DNA of 46,304 nt from an uncultured Pelagibacteraceae bacterium (lineage in GTDB: Bacteria > Pseudomonadota > Alphaproteobacteria > Pelagibacterales > Pelagibacteraceae), in contig CACBHL010000008.1 of NCBI GenBank assembly GCA_902539035.1, positions 1 to 46,304 of the forward strand, read 5' to 3'. The position numbers were made by a program, and so were the translations under genes. The notes beneath the pieces were generated by a model. The model was not told the origin of the DNA and did not search any database. It was given only the letters and a program-made list of their open reading frames with translations. This document shows, one piece after another, positions 1 through 7,244 of the stretch (within the stretch, counting starts at the first letter, position 1; each line of letters starts with the position of its first letter).

Positions 1-34
1 CCAATGACTTGTTATGCCATTTAACTACAGGAGC
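1..34 (-). tRNA. Partial tRNA (5' half), anticodon starts GG
   Basis: Read on the minus strand from 34 to 1, this is the 5' half of a tRNA: acceptor strand GCTCCTG, TA, D stem GTTA/TAAC around a loop with GG, anticodon-stem strand AGTCA, then TTGG. The window ends after position 35, so the anticodon is GGN. Thr(GGT) is the most natural reading; Ala, Pro or Ser cannot be excluded. A TATAAA at 45-50 on the minus strand is a plausible -10 element about 10 nt upstream. Confidence 0.6.
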
Positions 35-133
35 AAAGAAACAATTTATATTTTGTATATAATAATGCATTTTTTTCAAATTATTGCCTTAATTTTTTAG
101 CTAATATGATTTATATCTATTTAAGGAAATGTT

Positions 134-334
134 ATGGGAATTCACTACGATTATAAGTCAACCAAAGGTAATAAGCTTATGGAAAAGCAAGCTAAGAGAG
201 AAAAAAAGCTTGCTGAAAAAAAAGCTAAACGATTAGCTAAGGAAGGCTCAAAACAAGAAGAAACTAAAATTAAACCTTTAGATCCAAATAAACCAATATC
301 TTTAGACTTCCTCACAAATCCAAATAAAGAATGA
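134..334 (+). CDS. Small Lys-rich conserved-type protein, function unknown
   Basis: A 66-residue protein of which residues 15-45 are a run of Lys, Glu and Ala that looks like a charged helix. The C-terminus is different, with the sequence KPLDPNKPISLDFL and then a short polar tail. AAGGAA at 123-128 is a good Shine-Dalgarno sequence 5 nt before the ATG, which supports a real gene. Its TGA overlaps the ATG of the next small ORF (ATGA), so both probably sit in the leader of the dcd-murA operon. I see no signal peptide, membrane segment or catalytic motif and do not recognise the family. Confidence 0.75.
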   Translation: MGIHYDYKSTKGNKLMEKQAKREKKLAEKKAKRLAKEGSKQEETKIKPLDPNKPISLDFLTNPNKE

Positions 335-432
335 GTTCTAAAGATAAAAACGAACGTTTAAGTTTAGCCTTAAGAAAAAACTTAAAAAAAAGAAAGATTT
401 TTCAAAAAAAAACTAAGAAAAAAAATAAATAA
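331..432 (+). CDS. 33-residue basic micro-protein upstream of dcd
   Basis: This short ORF starts inside the previous stop (ATGA) and ends inside the dcd start (TAATG), so it is translationally coupled at both ends. The product begins [18 protein letters not shown] and continues into a Lys-rich tail. The spacing L-x3-LRxNLxxRK resembles small basic proteins often seen beside murA in other alphaproteobacteria; that comparison is from memory. The very high Lys content would suit RNA or nucleoid binding, but no function can be assigned. Two-sided coupling is the main support for it being real. Confidence 0.6.
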   Translation: MSSKDKNERLSLALRKNLKKRKIFQKKTKKKNK

Positions 433-986
433 TGTCAGTTCTCTCAGATAAATGGATTAGAAAAATGTCCAAAGAACAAAATATGATTTCACCATTTGAG
501 GAAAAGCAGGTAAGAGGCAAGAGCATCTCATACGGACTTTCCTCTTTTGGTTATGATGCGAGAGTATCAGATGAGTTTAAAATTTTTACTAATGTTAATT
601 CTGAGATTGTTGATCCTAAAAACTTTAAACCCACAAATTTTGTGACAAAAAAAGTATCTGAGTGTATCATTCCACCAAATTCATTTGTATTAGCCAGAAC
701 TGTAGAAAAGTTTAAAATTCCAAACGATATCTTGGTTATTTGCTTAGGTAAATCAACATATGCAAGATGCGGAATCATTGTTAACGTTACTCCATTAGAA
801 CCTGGCTGGGAAGGATATGTTACTCTCGAATTTTCTAACACAACACCATTACCTGCAAAAATTTATGCAAATGAAGGAGTAGCACAATTTATTTTCTTAA
901 AAGGAAATGAAAAACCAGAGGTAACTTACGCAGATCGAGATGGAAAGTACATGGGACAAACTGGAGTAACATTACCCAAAGTTTAA
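432..986 (+). CDS. dcd: dCTP deaminase
   Basis: Deaminates dCTP to dUTP, feeding dUMP and thymidylate synthesis in the cytosol. The 184-residue length fits the family, a homotrimer of the dUTPase fold. Visible motifs are GKSTYARCG (106-114), corresponding to the nucleotide-binding R-S-S-x-A-R-x-G motif, and [13 protein letters not shown] (124-136), in which E133 matches the catalytic glutamate. GVAQFIFL near 148-155 forms the last conserved strand. The start overlaps the stop of the upstream 33-residue ORF by one base, and murA begins 2 nt after the stop. Pairing with murA is usual in alphaproteobacteria. Confidence 0.95.
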   Translation: MSVLSDKWIRKMSKEQNMISPFEEKQVRGKSISYGLSSFGYDARVSDEFKIFTNVNSEIVDPKNFKPTNFVTKKVSECIIPPNSFVLARTVEKFKIPNDILVICLGKSTYARCGIIVNVTPLEPGWEGYVTLEFSNTTPLPAKIYANEGVAQFIFLKGNEKPEVTYADRDGKYMGQTGVTLPKV

Positions 987-988
987 AT

Positions 989-2242
989 ATGCAAAAACTA
1001 GAAGTCTTTGGAGCAAAGAAGCTCAAGGGACAAATATACATTTCAGGTTCAAAAAACGCATCACTACCAATTTTGGCAGCAACTTTGCTTTCAAGGAAGG
1101 AAATAACTTTAAAGAATTTACCAAAAGTAAAAGATATAGAGACTATGATAAATTTACTTCAATCATTGGGATCAATAACAAAATTTGAAGGACAAAGTCT
1201 TGTTGTAGATAATTCAAAACAAAAAAAAATTTTCGCTTCTTATAATTTGGTCAAAACTATGAGAGCTGGAATATTAGTACTTGGTCCATTGCTTGCTAAA
1301 TTTGGAAATGCAAAAGTTTCACTTCCAGGTGGGTGTGCAATAGGGACCAGACCTGTTGACATTCATCTCAAAGCCTTATCAAAACTTGGAGTTAAATTTC
1401 AAATTTTAAATGGATACGTTTATGCCAATGCATCAAAAGGACTTGTAGGTGCCAATATCACATTTCCAAAAATATCTGTAGGTGCTACCGAAAATTTAAT
1501 AATCGCTGCTTGTTTTGCAAAAGGTAGTACTATTTTAAAAAATTGTGCAATTGAACCAGAAATAAAAGATTTAGTTAATTTTTTAATAAAAATGGGTTGC
1601 AAAATTAAATGGATAGGGAAACGTTCAATAAAAATCTCAGGAGTAAAAGAAGTTAAAGAAATCAGTTATTCAGTTATGTTTGACAGGATAGAAGCTGGAA
1701 CTTATTTGATTGCAGCAGCATTAACAGAGGGAAACCTGCAAATAAAAAATGTGATACCTAATATAATTAAAACCGAACTTAATATTTTAAAGAAAATTGG
1801 CGCTAAAATAAAAGTTAGTCGCAACAAGGTAAATATTATAGGTAAAAAAAAGATAAAAAGTTTAAAAATTAAAACCTCTCCTTACCCAGGTTTTCCAACT
1901 GACTTACAGGCACAAATTATGGTTTTATTGTGCAAAGCAAATAAAAAGTCAATAATTAGAGAAGATATTTTTGAAAATAGATTTATGCATGTTGCTGAAT
2001 TGAATCGTATGGGTGCTCAAATTTTAACAAAAGGAAATAAAGCATTAGTGAAAGGGAACATAAATTTTGTACCAGCAGAGTTGATGGCTACAGATTTACG
2101 AGCGTCAGTTTCATTAGTACTAGCCGCACTAACAGCTAAAGGGAAATCTGTTATCAATAGAATTTATCATTTAGATAGAGGTTATGAAAATATAGAAAAA
2201 AAGTTAAAAAAAGTTGGTGTAAAAATACGTCGAATAAATTAA
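989..2242 (+). CDS. murA: UDP-N-acetylglucosamine 1-carboxyvinyltransferase
   Basis: First committed step of peptidoglycan synthesis: transfers enolpyruvate from PEP to UDP-GlcNAc in the cytosol. The 417-residue protein has the two-domain EPSP-synthase-like fold. GSKNASLPILAA at 20-31 holds the conserved Lys-Asn, and LPGGCAIGTRPVD has the catalytic cysteine at C116, the residue attacked by fosfomycin. The FPTDLQAQ and ATDLRAS segments near the C-terminus are typical. Its stop overlaps the next start (TAATG), so murA, the DUF2948 gene and hisD are translationally coupled. Confidence 0.97.
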   Translation: MQKLEVFGAKKLKGQIYISGSKNASLPILAATLLSRKEITLKNLPKVKDIETMINLLQSLGSITKFEGQSLVVDNSKQKKIFASYNLVKTMRAGILVLGPLLAKFGNAKVSLPGGCAIGTRPVDIHLKALSKLGVKFQILNGYVYANASKGLVGANITFPKISVGATENLIIAACFAKGSTILKNCAIEPEIKDLVNFLIKMGCKIKWIGKRSIKISGVKEVKEISYSVMFDRIEAGTYLIAAALTEGNLQIKNVIPNIIKTELNILKKIGAKIKVSRNKVNIIGKKKIKSLKIKTSPYPGFPTDLQAQIMVLLCKANKKSIIREDIFENRFMHVAELNRMGAQILTKGNKALVKGNINFVPAELMATDLRASVSLVLAALTAKGKSVINRIYHLDRGYENIEKKLKKVGVKIRRIN

Positions 2243-2640
2243 TGAAAAAAAAATATCTAGCAAAAATTATTGCAAATGATCAAGAAGGTCTCCAAATGAT
2301 ATCTGCATGCAGCGCTGGCGCAAAGGTTAAAGTCGTTGATATAAAATATCTGCCATCAAATAAAGTGTTTTTGTTGTCTATTGAGAGGACAAAAGTTGAA
2401 ATTGATCAAGAGGATAAAAAAATCAATAGTATCTGTAGGTTTGATTTTATTGATAAAGTAAAATCTAAAAATATAGATCAATCAAATCAGGATCTAGTTT
2501 TAGATTTGATTGGAATTGATTATTTGAAAAATAATACTGATTATGAAATAAACTTAATTTTTAATAATAATGCGTACATTGCTTTAACTACGGAGACAAT
2601 TGAAGTAAGACTTGAAGATCAAAATGAAATTGAAGATTAA
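2242..2640 (+). CDS. DUF2948 family protein
   Basis: A 132-residue soluble protein recognised as DUF2948 by its position between murA and hisD, which is conserved in alphaproteobacteria, and by the pattern DIKYLPSNKVFLLSIER near residues 32-48, matching the family's YLP-x4-F-x3-L-x-R core. The rest alternates short hydrophobic strands and acidic turns and ends in an acidic tail. Function is unknown. Both ends overlap neighbouring genes by a single base. Confidence 0.8.
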   Translation: MKKKYLAKIIANDQEGLQMISACSAGAKVKVVDIKYLPSNKVFLLSIERTKVEIDQEDKKINSICRFDFIDKVKSKNIDQSNQDLVLDLIGIDYLKNNTDYEINLIFNNNAYIALTTETIEVRLEDQNEIED

Positions 2641-3923
2641 TGAAAATACTTAGTAAAAATAAAAATAATTTTGATAATTCGTTAAATAAGTTACTCTTAC
2701 AACGTAAAAAGAAAATTCAATCAAGTTCTATTTCCGTAAATAGTATTATCAAAGATGTAAAAAAAAATGGTGATAAAGCTTTACTCAAATATGAGAAAAG
2801 ATTTAATAAAAACATAACAATTGTTCCAAGCTCTAAACAAATTAATAATTCTATAAAGTCCTTAAATCAAAAAGTAAAAAAAGCTATTGATCTTGCATAT
2901 AACAGAATTTACAAATTTCATTCTCTTCAAAAATTTAAAAATATTTCTTATGTTGATAAATTTAAAAATAAACTTGAATATAAATATTTGCCTTTAGACT
3001 CTGTTGCTATTTATGTTCCTGGTTCCTCAGCATCTTATCCATCTAGTGTTTTAATGAATGCTATTCCAGCTATTGTAGCTGGTGTTAAAAGATTAATAAT
3101 GATTAACCCAGGTTTTAAAGGAAAGCAAAATCCAGCGGTTTTATACGCAGCTAGAAAATGTAAAATAAAAGAAATTTATTCTATAGGTGGCCCTTCTGCA
3201 GTTGCAGCTGTTGCTTACGGAACGAAAAAAATTAAAAAGGTTGATAAAATTGTTGGTCCTGGAAACGCTTATGTGGCTGCAGCAAAAAAAGAAGTTTTTG
3301 GAGATGTTGGCATCGAAGGAATGACAGCTGGCCCCTCAGAGGTAACTATCGTTTGTGATAAATTTTCAAATCCTGAATGGGTTGCAAGTGATCTAATTGG
3401 TCAAGCAGAACACGATAATCTTGCTCAATGTATTTTGATTTCAAAAGATAAAAAATTACTAGAAAAAGTAAAAATTGAATTAATCAAACAATTAAAAAAA
3501 ATTCCAAGAGTATCTGTAGCTAGAAAGAGTTTAAATAATAATGGAATTTTGATGTATGTAAATTCGGACAAAAAAATAATTGAAATTGTAAACAAATTAG
3601 CACCAGAGCATTTAGAGTTAAATATTCAAAATTATAAATCTTATGTTTCTAAAATTAGAAATGCTGGATCTATATGTTTAGGAAAATATGCAGTAATGGC
3701 AATGACAGACTATAATGTTGGTTCTAATCACGTTCTTCCAACAAATGGATCCGCAAAATATTCAAGTGGAATTGGTGTCAATGAATTTTATAAAAGAATT
3801 TCTTACATAAACCTATCAAAAAAGGGTATTGAAAGTCTTGGACCATCAGTTATAACACTTGCAAATTACGAAGGCCTGGTTGGACACGCTCAATCAGTAA
3901 TAAAAAGAATTAGGAGAAAATAA
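2640..3923 (+). CDS. hisD: Histidinol dehydrogenase
   Basis: Catalyses the last two steps of histidine synthesis, oxidising histidinol to histidine with two NAD+ at a zinc site. At 427 residues it matches the family. [17 protein letters not shown] (205-221) is the signature; Q255 and H258 (GQAEHDN), D357 and H416 align with the zinc ligands, and E323-H324 (APEHLEL) with the catalytic Glu-His pair. [18 protein letters not shown] is intact. It lies 2.5 kb before the hisS-hisZ-hisG unit, so histidine genes cluster here without a full his operon. Confidence 0.97.
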   Translation: MKILSKNKNNFDNSLNKLLLQRKKKIQSSSISVNSIIKDVKKNGDKALLKYEKRFNKNITIVPSSKQINNSIKSLNQKVKKAIDLAYNRIYKFHSLQKFKNISYVDKFKNKLEYKYLPLDSVAIYVPGSSASYPSSVLMNAIPAIVAGVKRLIMINPGFKGKQNPAVLYAARKCKIKEIYSIGGPSAVAAVAYGTKKIKKVDKIVGPGNAYVAAAKKEVFGDVGIEGMTAGPSEVTIVCDKFSNPEWVASDLIGQAEHDNLAQCILISKDKKLLEKVKIELIKQLKKIPRVSVARKSLNNNGILMYVNSDKKIIEIVNKLAPEHLELNIQNYKSYVSKIRNAGSICLGKYAVMAMTDYNVGSNHVLPTNGSAKYSSGIGVNEFYKRISYINLSKKGIESLGPSVITLANYEGLVGHAQSVIKRIRRK

Positions 3924-3925
3924 AT

Positions 3926-4141
3926 TTGTCAAAACAAGACTTACTGGAATTTAAAGGCAAAGTAATTGATCTACTTCCAAATGCTATGTTTAGAGTTAAG
4001 TTAGAAAATGGACATACCGTTACAGCTCATACAGCAGGTAAGTTGAGAAAAAACAGAATTAGAGTTCTTCAAGGTGATAACGTTACTGTAGAAATGACAC
4101 CTTATGACCTAACAAAAGGCAGAATAATCTTTAGAGGTTAA
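3926..4141 (+). CDS. infA: Translation initiation factor IF-1 (TTG start)
   Basis: IF-1 binds the 30S A site and works with IF-2 and IF-3 in start-site selection. The 71-residue OB-fold protein is nearly canonical: [30 protein letters not shown] and [18 protein letters not shown]. The start must be TTG at 3926-3928: the next in-frame ATG lies about 20 codons inside the conserved fold, and the hisD stop blocks upstream extension 2 nt away. TTG followed by SKQD matches the usual M-[AS]-K-E/Q-D beginning. tRNA-Phe begins 6 nt after the stop. Confidence 0.95.
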   Translation: MSKQDLLEFKGKVIDLLPNAMFRVKLENGHTVTAHTAGKLRKNRIRVLQGDNVTVEMTPYDLTKGRIIFRG

Positions 4142-4147
4142 AATCCT

Positions 4148-4222
4148 GCCTCGGTAGCTCAGGAGTAGAGCAGAGCCCTGAAAAGGCTTGTGTCGGAGGT
4201 GCGAATCCTTCCCGAGGCACCA
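4148..4222 (+). tRNA. tRNA-Phe (GAA)
   Basis: A 75-nt cloverleaf with encoded CCA. Acceptor GCCTCGG/CCGAGGC is perfectly paired; D stem GCTC/GAGC; anticodon stem GAGCC/GGCTT with loop CTGAAAA giving anticodon GAA; variable loop GTGTC; T stem GGAGG/CCTTC. Two features are odd: the D loop is only 7 nt (AGGAGTA), and the T loop reads TGCGAAT with G at position 55 where nearly all tRNAs have T. It follows infA by 6 nt and is probably processed from the infA transcript. Confidence 0.95.
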
Positions 4223-4272
4223 CCATCAACTTTTCGTCTTGAAATAATTAAAAAAAAAATTAACCTATTTAC

Positions 4273-4278
4273 TATAAT
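4273..4278 (+). promoter_or_regulatory. -10 element of the cold-shock gene
   Basis: A perfect TATAAT placed 26 nt before the cspA start codon. No convincing -35 hexamer is seen at normal spacing because that region is poly-A. A start site near 4285 would give a leader of about 20 nt containing AAAGGA (4287-4292) as a weak, slightly distant ribosome-binding site. Confidence 0.5.
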
Positions 4279-4304
4279 AAATAACAAAAGGACTAAGAAA
4301 TAAG

Positions 4305-4517
4305 ATGAGTACACTAACTGGTAAAATTAAATGGTATAATGGAAAAAAAGGATATGGCTTTATTGAAAGAGACGATAAAGAAAAAGATGCCTTTGTTCAT
4401 GCCTCTGCTGTAAAAGATGCTGGAATGAGATATCTTAATGAGGGTGATAAACTTGAATTTACATTAGAAGACGGTCCCAAAGGCCCTTCTGCAGTTAATT
4501 TGAAGAAAGTAGACTAA
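4305..4517 (+). CDS. Cold-shock domain protein (CspA family)
   Basis: A 70-residue single cold-shock domain that binds single-stranded nucleic acid, usually as an RNA chaperone. It has GKIKWYNGKKGYGFI (6-20) with RNP1 KGYGFI, then DAFVHASAV with RNP2 DAFVH, and ends at the usual length. It is monocistronic: its own TATAAT lies upstream, and a long hairpin and an AT-rich spacer follow. Which csp paralogue it is cannot be told from sequence alone. Confidence 0.93.
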   Translation: MSTLTGKIKWYNGKKGYGFIERDDKEKDAFVHASAVKDAGMRYLNEGDKLEFTLEDGPKGPSAVNLKKVD

Positions 4518-4534
4518 TTTCTTTTTAATATTTT

Positions 4535-4572
4535 AAGGACGTTTTATCTAATTATACTAGATGCACGTCCTT
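4535..4572 (+). other. Perfect hairpin in the cspA 3' region
   Basis: AAGGACGT (4535-4542) pairs perfectly with ACGTCCTT (4565-4572), and inside it ATCTA (4546-4550) pairs with TAGAT (4558-4562), giving 13 base pairs with a small internal loop and a 7-nt apical loop. No U-run follows, so it is not a classical terminator. It may stabilise the cspA 3' end or be part of a small RNA in the 229-nt spacer 4518-4746. No family was recognised. Confidence 0.55.
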
Positions 4573-4620
4573 ACTAAATTAGCTCTTGTGTTATAGTAGT
4601 TTTTGTCTAAAAGACTGCTC

Positions 4621-4697
4621 ATGATTATAAATTTTACATTTAGAGAGACTTTAAGAAGTACTCACAGAAATAGCCTACATAGCCTTTAGGCTATTTA
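4621..4697 (+). promoter_or_regulatory. Candidate leader ORF and hairpin before tRNA-His/hisS
   Basis: An ATG at 4621 opens a 22-codon ORF ending TAG at 4687-4689 with two His codons, CAC at 4663-4665 and CAT at 4678-4680. The end of this ORF lies in a hairpin: AAATAGCCT (4668-4676) pairs perfectly with AGGCTATTT (4688-4696), and the loop holds a second ATAGCCT copy (4679-4685) that can pair with the same 3' arm. AT-rich sequence follows. It could be a simple terminator or a histidine-responsive attenuator. No Shine-Dalgarno sequence is evident. Confidence 0.3.
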
Positions 4698-4730
4698 TTT
4701 ATAATATAATTTTAAATCCACAGAAAATAA

Positions 4731-4736
4731 TATAAA
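4731..4736 (+). promoter_or_regulatory. -10 element for tRNA-His/hisS
   Basis: TATAAA lies 10 nt before the first base of tRNA-His, the right distance for transcription to start a few nt upstream of the mature tRNA. No clear -35 hexamer is present; the region is A/T only. If real, the tRNA and hisS-hisZ-hisG would be transcribed from this site independently of cspA. Confidence 0.4.
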
Positions 4737-4746
4737 AACAAGGGAT

Positions 4747-4821
4747 GCCTGGGTGGTGTAACGGTTAGCACGAAAGTTTGTGGAACTTTAAGTTTGAGTT
4801 CGATTCTCAGCCCGGGTACCA
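4747..4821 (+). tRNA. tRNA-His (GTG), lacking G-1
   Basis: A 75-nt cloverleaf with encoded CCA. Acceptor GCCTGGG pairs with CCCGGGT, so position 1-72 is G-T; D stem GTGT/GCAC; anticodon stem AAAGT/ACTTT with loop TTGTGGA giving anticodon GTG; T stem TTGAG/CTCAG with normal TTCGATT loop; discriminator A73. The base before G1 is T, so the G-1 that is otherwise near-universal in tRNA-His is not encoded. Loss of G-1 with A73 and a G1-U72 pair is known in a group of alphaproteobacteria with a distinct HisRS. The hisS start codon follows by 4 nt. Confidence 0.96.
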
Positions 4822-4825
4822 AAAA

Positions 4826-6220
4826 ATGGATAAAGAAAATAAATTAGTACCTGGATTACCTTCAGGTTTTGAAGATCGTTGGGAAAATAAACTTCTTCTC
4901 AAAAAGAAGCTATTAAAAGCTATAGAGAATAATTTTATTAAGTTTGGAGCAGAACCTCTTGAAACCCCTTCGTTTGAAATTAGTGAAAATATTGGATCTT
5001 TTTTGGCAGAAGATGAGGCCAATCCTATGTCTGATGTATTCTCATTCCAAGATGGTGAAAAAAGTATTACGCTTCGATATGACTTATCAAGCCCACTTGC
5101 ACGATTTATAGCTCAAAATAATCAAGAACTTCCATCAATTTTCAAAAGGTATCAAATTCAAAATGTTTTTCGTAACGAAAAAGCTGGAAACGGAAGGTAT
5201 AGAGAATTTATGCAAGCAGACTTTGATATTGTTGGGAATGTTGATCCAGCACAGGCAAATGCAGAACTTTGTAATCTAATATCAAGCACATTATCAGATT
5301 GTGGTTTAAACAAAGATCAATTTACAATTAATGTAAGTAATAGAAAAATTGTGCAAGGTTTAATTAATGAATTAAAAATATCTGAAGAAAAACAGGTCAA
5401 AGTTATTAGAGCTATAGATAAATTGGATAAGCCAGGATTTGGTCTAAAGGGAGTTGAAGACCTATTAAAGAAAGAGAGAAAAGATCAAAGTGGAGCAATT
5501 ACTAAAGGGGCTGATTTAACTGATAAACAAGCAGCACAAATATTAAATTTCTTAAAAATAAAAGATTTAAAAGAATTAAAACAAACCTTAAAAAATCAAT
5601 TGTCTCAAGAAGGAATAAGTGAATTAGAAAATGTATTTGAGATACTTGGATATGGATCAAATTTAAATCAAGTTAAAACAAACTTTACGATTGTTAGAGG
5701 ATTAGCTTACTATTCGGACTTTATTGTCGAAACAAACTTGAATTTCAAAGTCACAAATAACAAAGGTAAGGAAGTTGATATCGGCAGCATATGTTCAGGT
5801 GGAGCGTATGCAAAACTCATATCAAGATTTAGAGGGGTTGATATTCCAGGCACTGGAATAAGTTTTGGAGTTGATAGATTGTTATTTGCTTTAATGCAAT
5901 TAGATCAGATTAATGTAGAGGGGCAAAAACCAGTTTTAGTATGTGTAATGGATAAAAAATATTTAAAAAACTATTATGAGATGGTTGATCGACTAAGAGA
6001 TAATAGTATTAATGCTGAAATTTTTTTAGATAGTAAAAAAAATCTAGGTAAACAACTAACTTTTGCAAATAAAAGAGATTTATCAGTTGCAATCATTTGT
6101 GGTGAAAATGAATTTAAAGAAAACACTGTCACCATAAAAAATTTAAAAGGTATCAAGGGCGAAAATAACAAAACAATCCCAAAAGAAGATTTAATCAATG
6201 AAGTCAAAAAACTTATCTGA
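4826..6220 (+). CDS. hisS: Histidyl-tRNA synthetase, alphaproteobacterial divergent type
   Basis: Charges tRNA-His with histidine. The ATG at 4826 gives 464 residues beginning MDKENKLVPGLPSGFEDRW. An in-frame ATG further upstream lies inside tRNA-His and is rejected. Class II motifs are LRYDLSSPLARF (83-94), motif 2 VFRNEKAGNGRYREF with R116, RGLAYYSDFIVE (His-A region, usually GL[DE]YY), CSGGAYAKL where GGRYD is usual, and motif 3 GISFGVDRLLFAL. The LRYDLSSP form is the variant shared by many alphaproteobacteria and eukaryotes and fits the G-1-less tRNA beside it. There is no room for a ribosome-binding site outside the tRNA. Confidence 0.95.
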   Translation: MDKENKLVPGLPSGFEDRWENKLLLKKKLLKAIENNFIKFGAEPLETPSFEISENIGSFLAEDEANPMSDVFSFQDGEKSITLRYDLSSPLARFIAQNNQELPSIFKRYQIQNVFRNEKAGNGRYREFMQADFDIVGNVDPAQANAELCNLISSTLSDCGLNKDQFTINVSNRKIVQGLINELKISEEKQVKVIRAIDKLDKPGFGLKGVEDLLKKERKDQSGAITKGADLTDKQAAQILNFLKIKDLKELKQTLKNQLSQEGISELENVFEILGYGSNLNQVKTNFTIVRGLAYYSDFIVETNLNFKVTNNKGKEVDIGSICSGGAYAKLISRFRGVDIPGTGISFGVDRLLFALMQLDQINVEGQKPVLVCVMDKKYLKNYYEMVDRLRDNSINAEIFLDSKKNLGKQLTFANKRDLSVAIICGENEFKENTVTIKNLKGIKGENNKTIPKEDLINEVKKLI

Positions 6221-7241
6221 AAAAATCCTTAGGTCAGTAAAATCTAAGGGTTTCAAATATATTGAGCTACCATCTGTAATAGAGGCAAATCATATTGTTC
6301 AAAGATCAGGAGAGAACTTTAGGAAATTCATGTTTTCTTTTACGGATATAAATGGCAAGGAATTATGCTTAAGACCCGACTTAACAATTGCATCATGTCT
6401 TAGATATTTAGAAAATAATTTGAAGGGAAAAGAGAAGATTTTTTATAGTGGTCAGGCATATAGAAAAGTACAAAGCAAAAAAGATAAAATTATAAGAAAT
6501 CAAGTTGGTTTTGAAATTCTAGGATCTAAAGATGAAAAAAAAGATGATAAAGAAATTATAAATACATCAATAAAAATACTTCAAGATTTAAAATTTTCAT
6601 CAGGCACGTTGACCATTGGAAACATTGAGATTTTCAATTTACTTATTTCGAAATTAGATATTCCAAAAAGGTGGAAACTTAGATTATCAAGACATTTTTG
6701 GAGAGAGGAATATTTTAATGATTTGTTAAAACGTCTAGAAACAAATGCTGATATTGACCCCACAATTGTAGAAATTGACAAAAAACGTTATTTATATTTA
6801 CTCAATAAAAATCCTGAAACTATGATTGCAGGAAGATCAGTTGGAGAAATTTTAAAAAGATTTGATACAAAAATTAAAGATCCCAGACAAGCTAAGAGAG
6901 GCAACAAAGTATCAAAAATAATTAAATCTTTTTTAAAAATTAGTTGTCCAATTAACAAAGCAGCAATGGAGCTTAACAAATTCTTTAAAAAAAATAAGAT
7001 TAATCTTGTAGTTGATCAAAGATATTTTCCTGTCTCATCAAACAAATTATCAAAACTAAACGTGAAATTTTCTACCTCATTTGGAAGACATTTAGAATAT
7101 TATTCTGGAATGGTCTTCAAAATAGATGTGAAATCAAAATCAGCATCTATTAAGTGTGCAGGTGGCCGTTACGATCGATTAATTTCTGACCTTGGCTCTA
7201 AAAAGCAAGTGCCTGCAGTTGGAGCTGCTTTTAATTTATAA
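6198..7241 (+). CDS. hisZ: ATP phosphoribosyltransferase regulatory subunit
   Basis: A HisRS paralogue that forms the hetero-octameric ATP phosphoribosyltransferase with short-form HisG and carries histidine feedback inhibition. The 347 residues include LRPDLTIASCLRYL, YSGQAYRK, GRHLEYYSGMVFK and AGGRYDRLI, but not the complete tRNA synthetase motif 2 or an anticodon-binding domain. It overlaps the 3' end of hisS by 23 nt and is followed by hisG after 3 nt, so the three are one operon. The pairing with a 229-residue HisG confirms the HisZ assignment. Confidence 0.9.
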   Translation: MKSKNLSEKILRSVKSKGFKYIELPSVIEANHIVQRSGENFRKFMFSFTDINGKELCLRPDLTIASCLRYLENNLKGKEKIFYSGQAYRKVQSKKDKIIRNQVGFEILGSKDEKKDDKEIINTSIKILQDLKFSSGTLTIGNIEIFNLLISKLDIPKRWKLRLSRHFWREEYFNDLLKRLETNADIDPTIVEIDKKRYLYLLNKNPETMIAGRSVGEILKRFDTKIKDPRQAKRGNKVSKIIKSFLKISCPINKAAMELNKFFKKNKINLVVDQRYFPVSSNKLSKLNVKFSTSFGRHLEYYSGMVFKIDVKSKSASIKCAGGRYDRLISDLGSKKQVPAVGAAFNL

Positions 7242-7244
7242 TTT

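Noticed and set aside
4705..4710. Second TATAAT before tRNA-His
   Set aside because: It lies 37 nt before the tRNA and is less well placed than TATAAA at 4731-4736, though a longer leader cannot be excluded.
4778..4825. A 16-residue N-terminal extension of HisRS from an ATG inside the tRNA
   Set aside because: The residues would be translated from tRNA-His sequence; the ATG at 4826 starts at the usual HisRS N-terminus.
6198..7241. Second histidyl-tRNA synthetase
   Set aside because: It lacks complete synthetase motifs and the anticodon-binding domain and is followed by short-form hisG, so it is HisZ.
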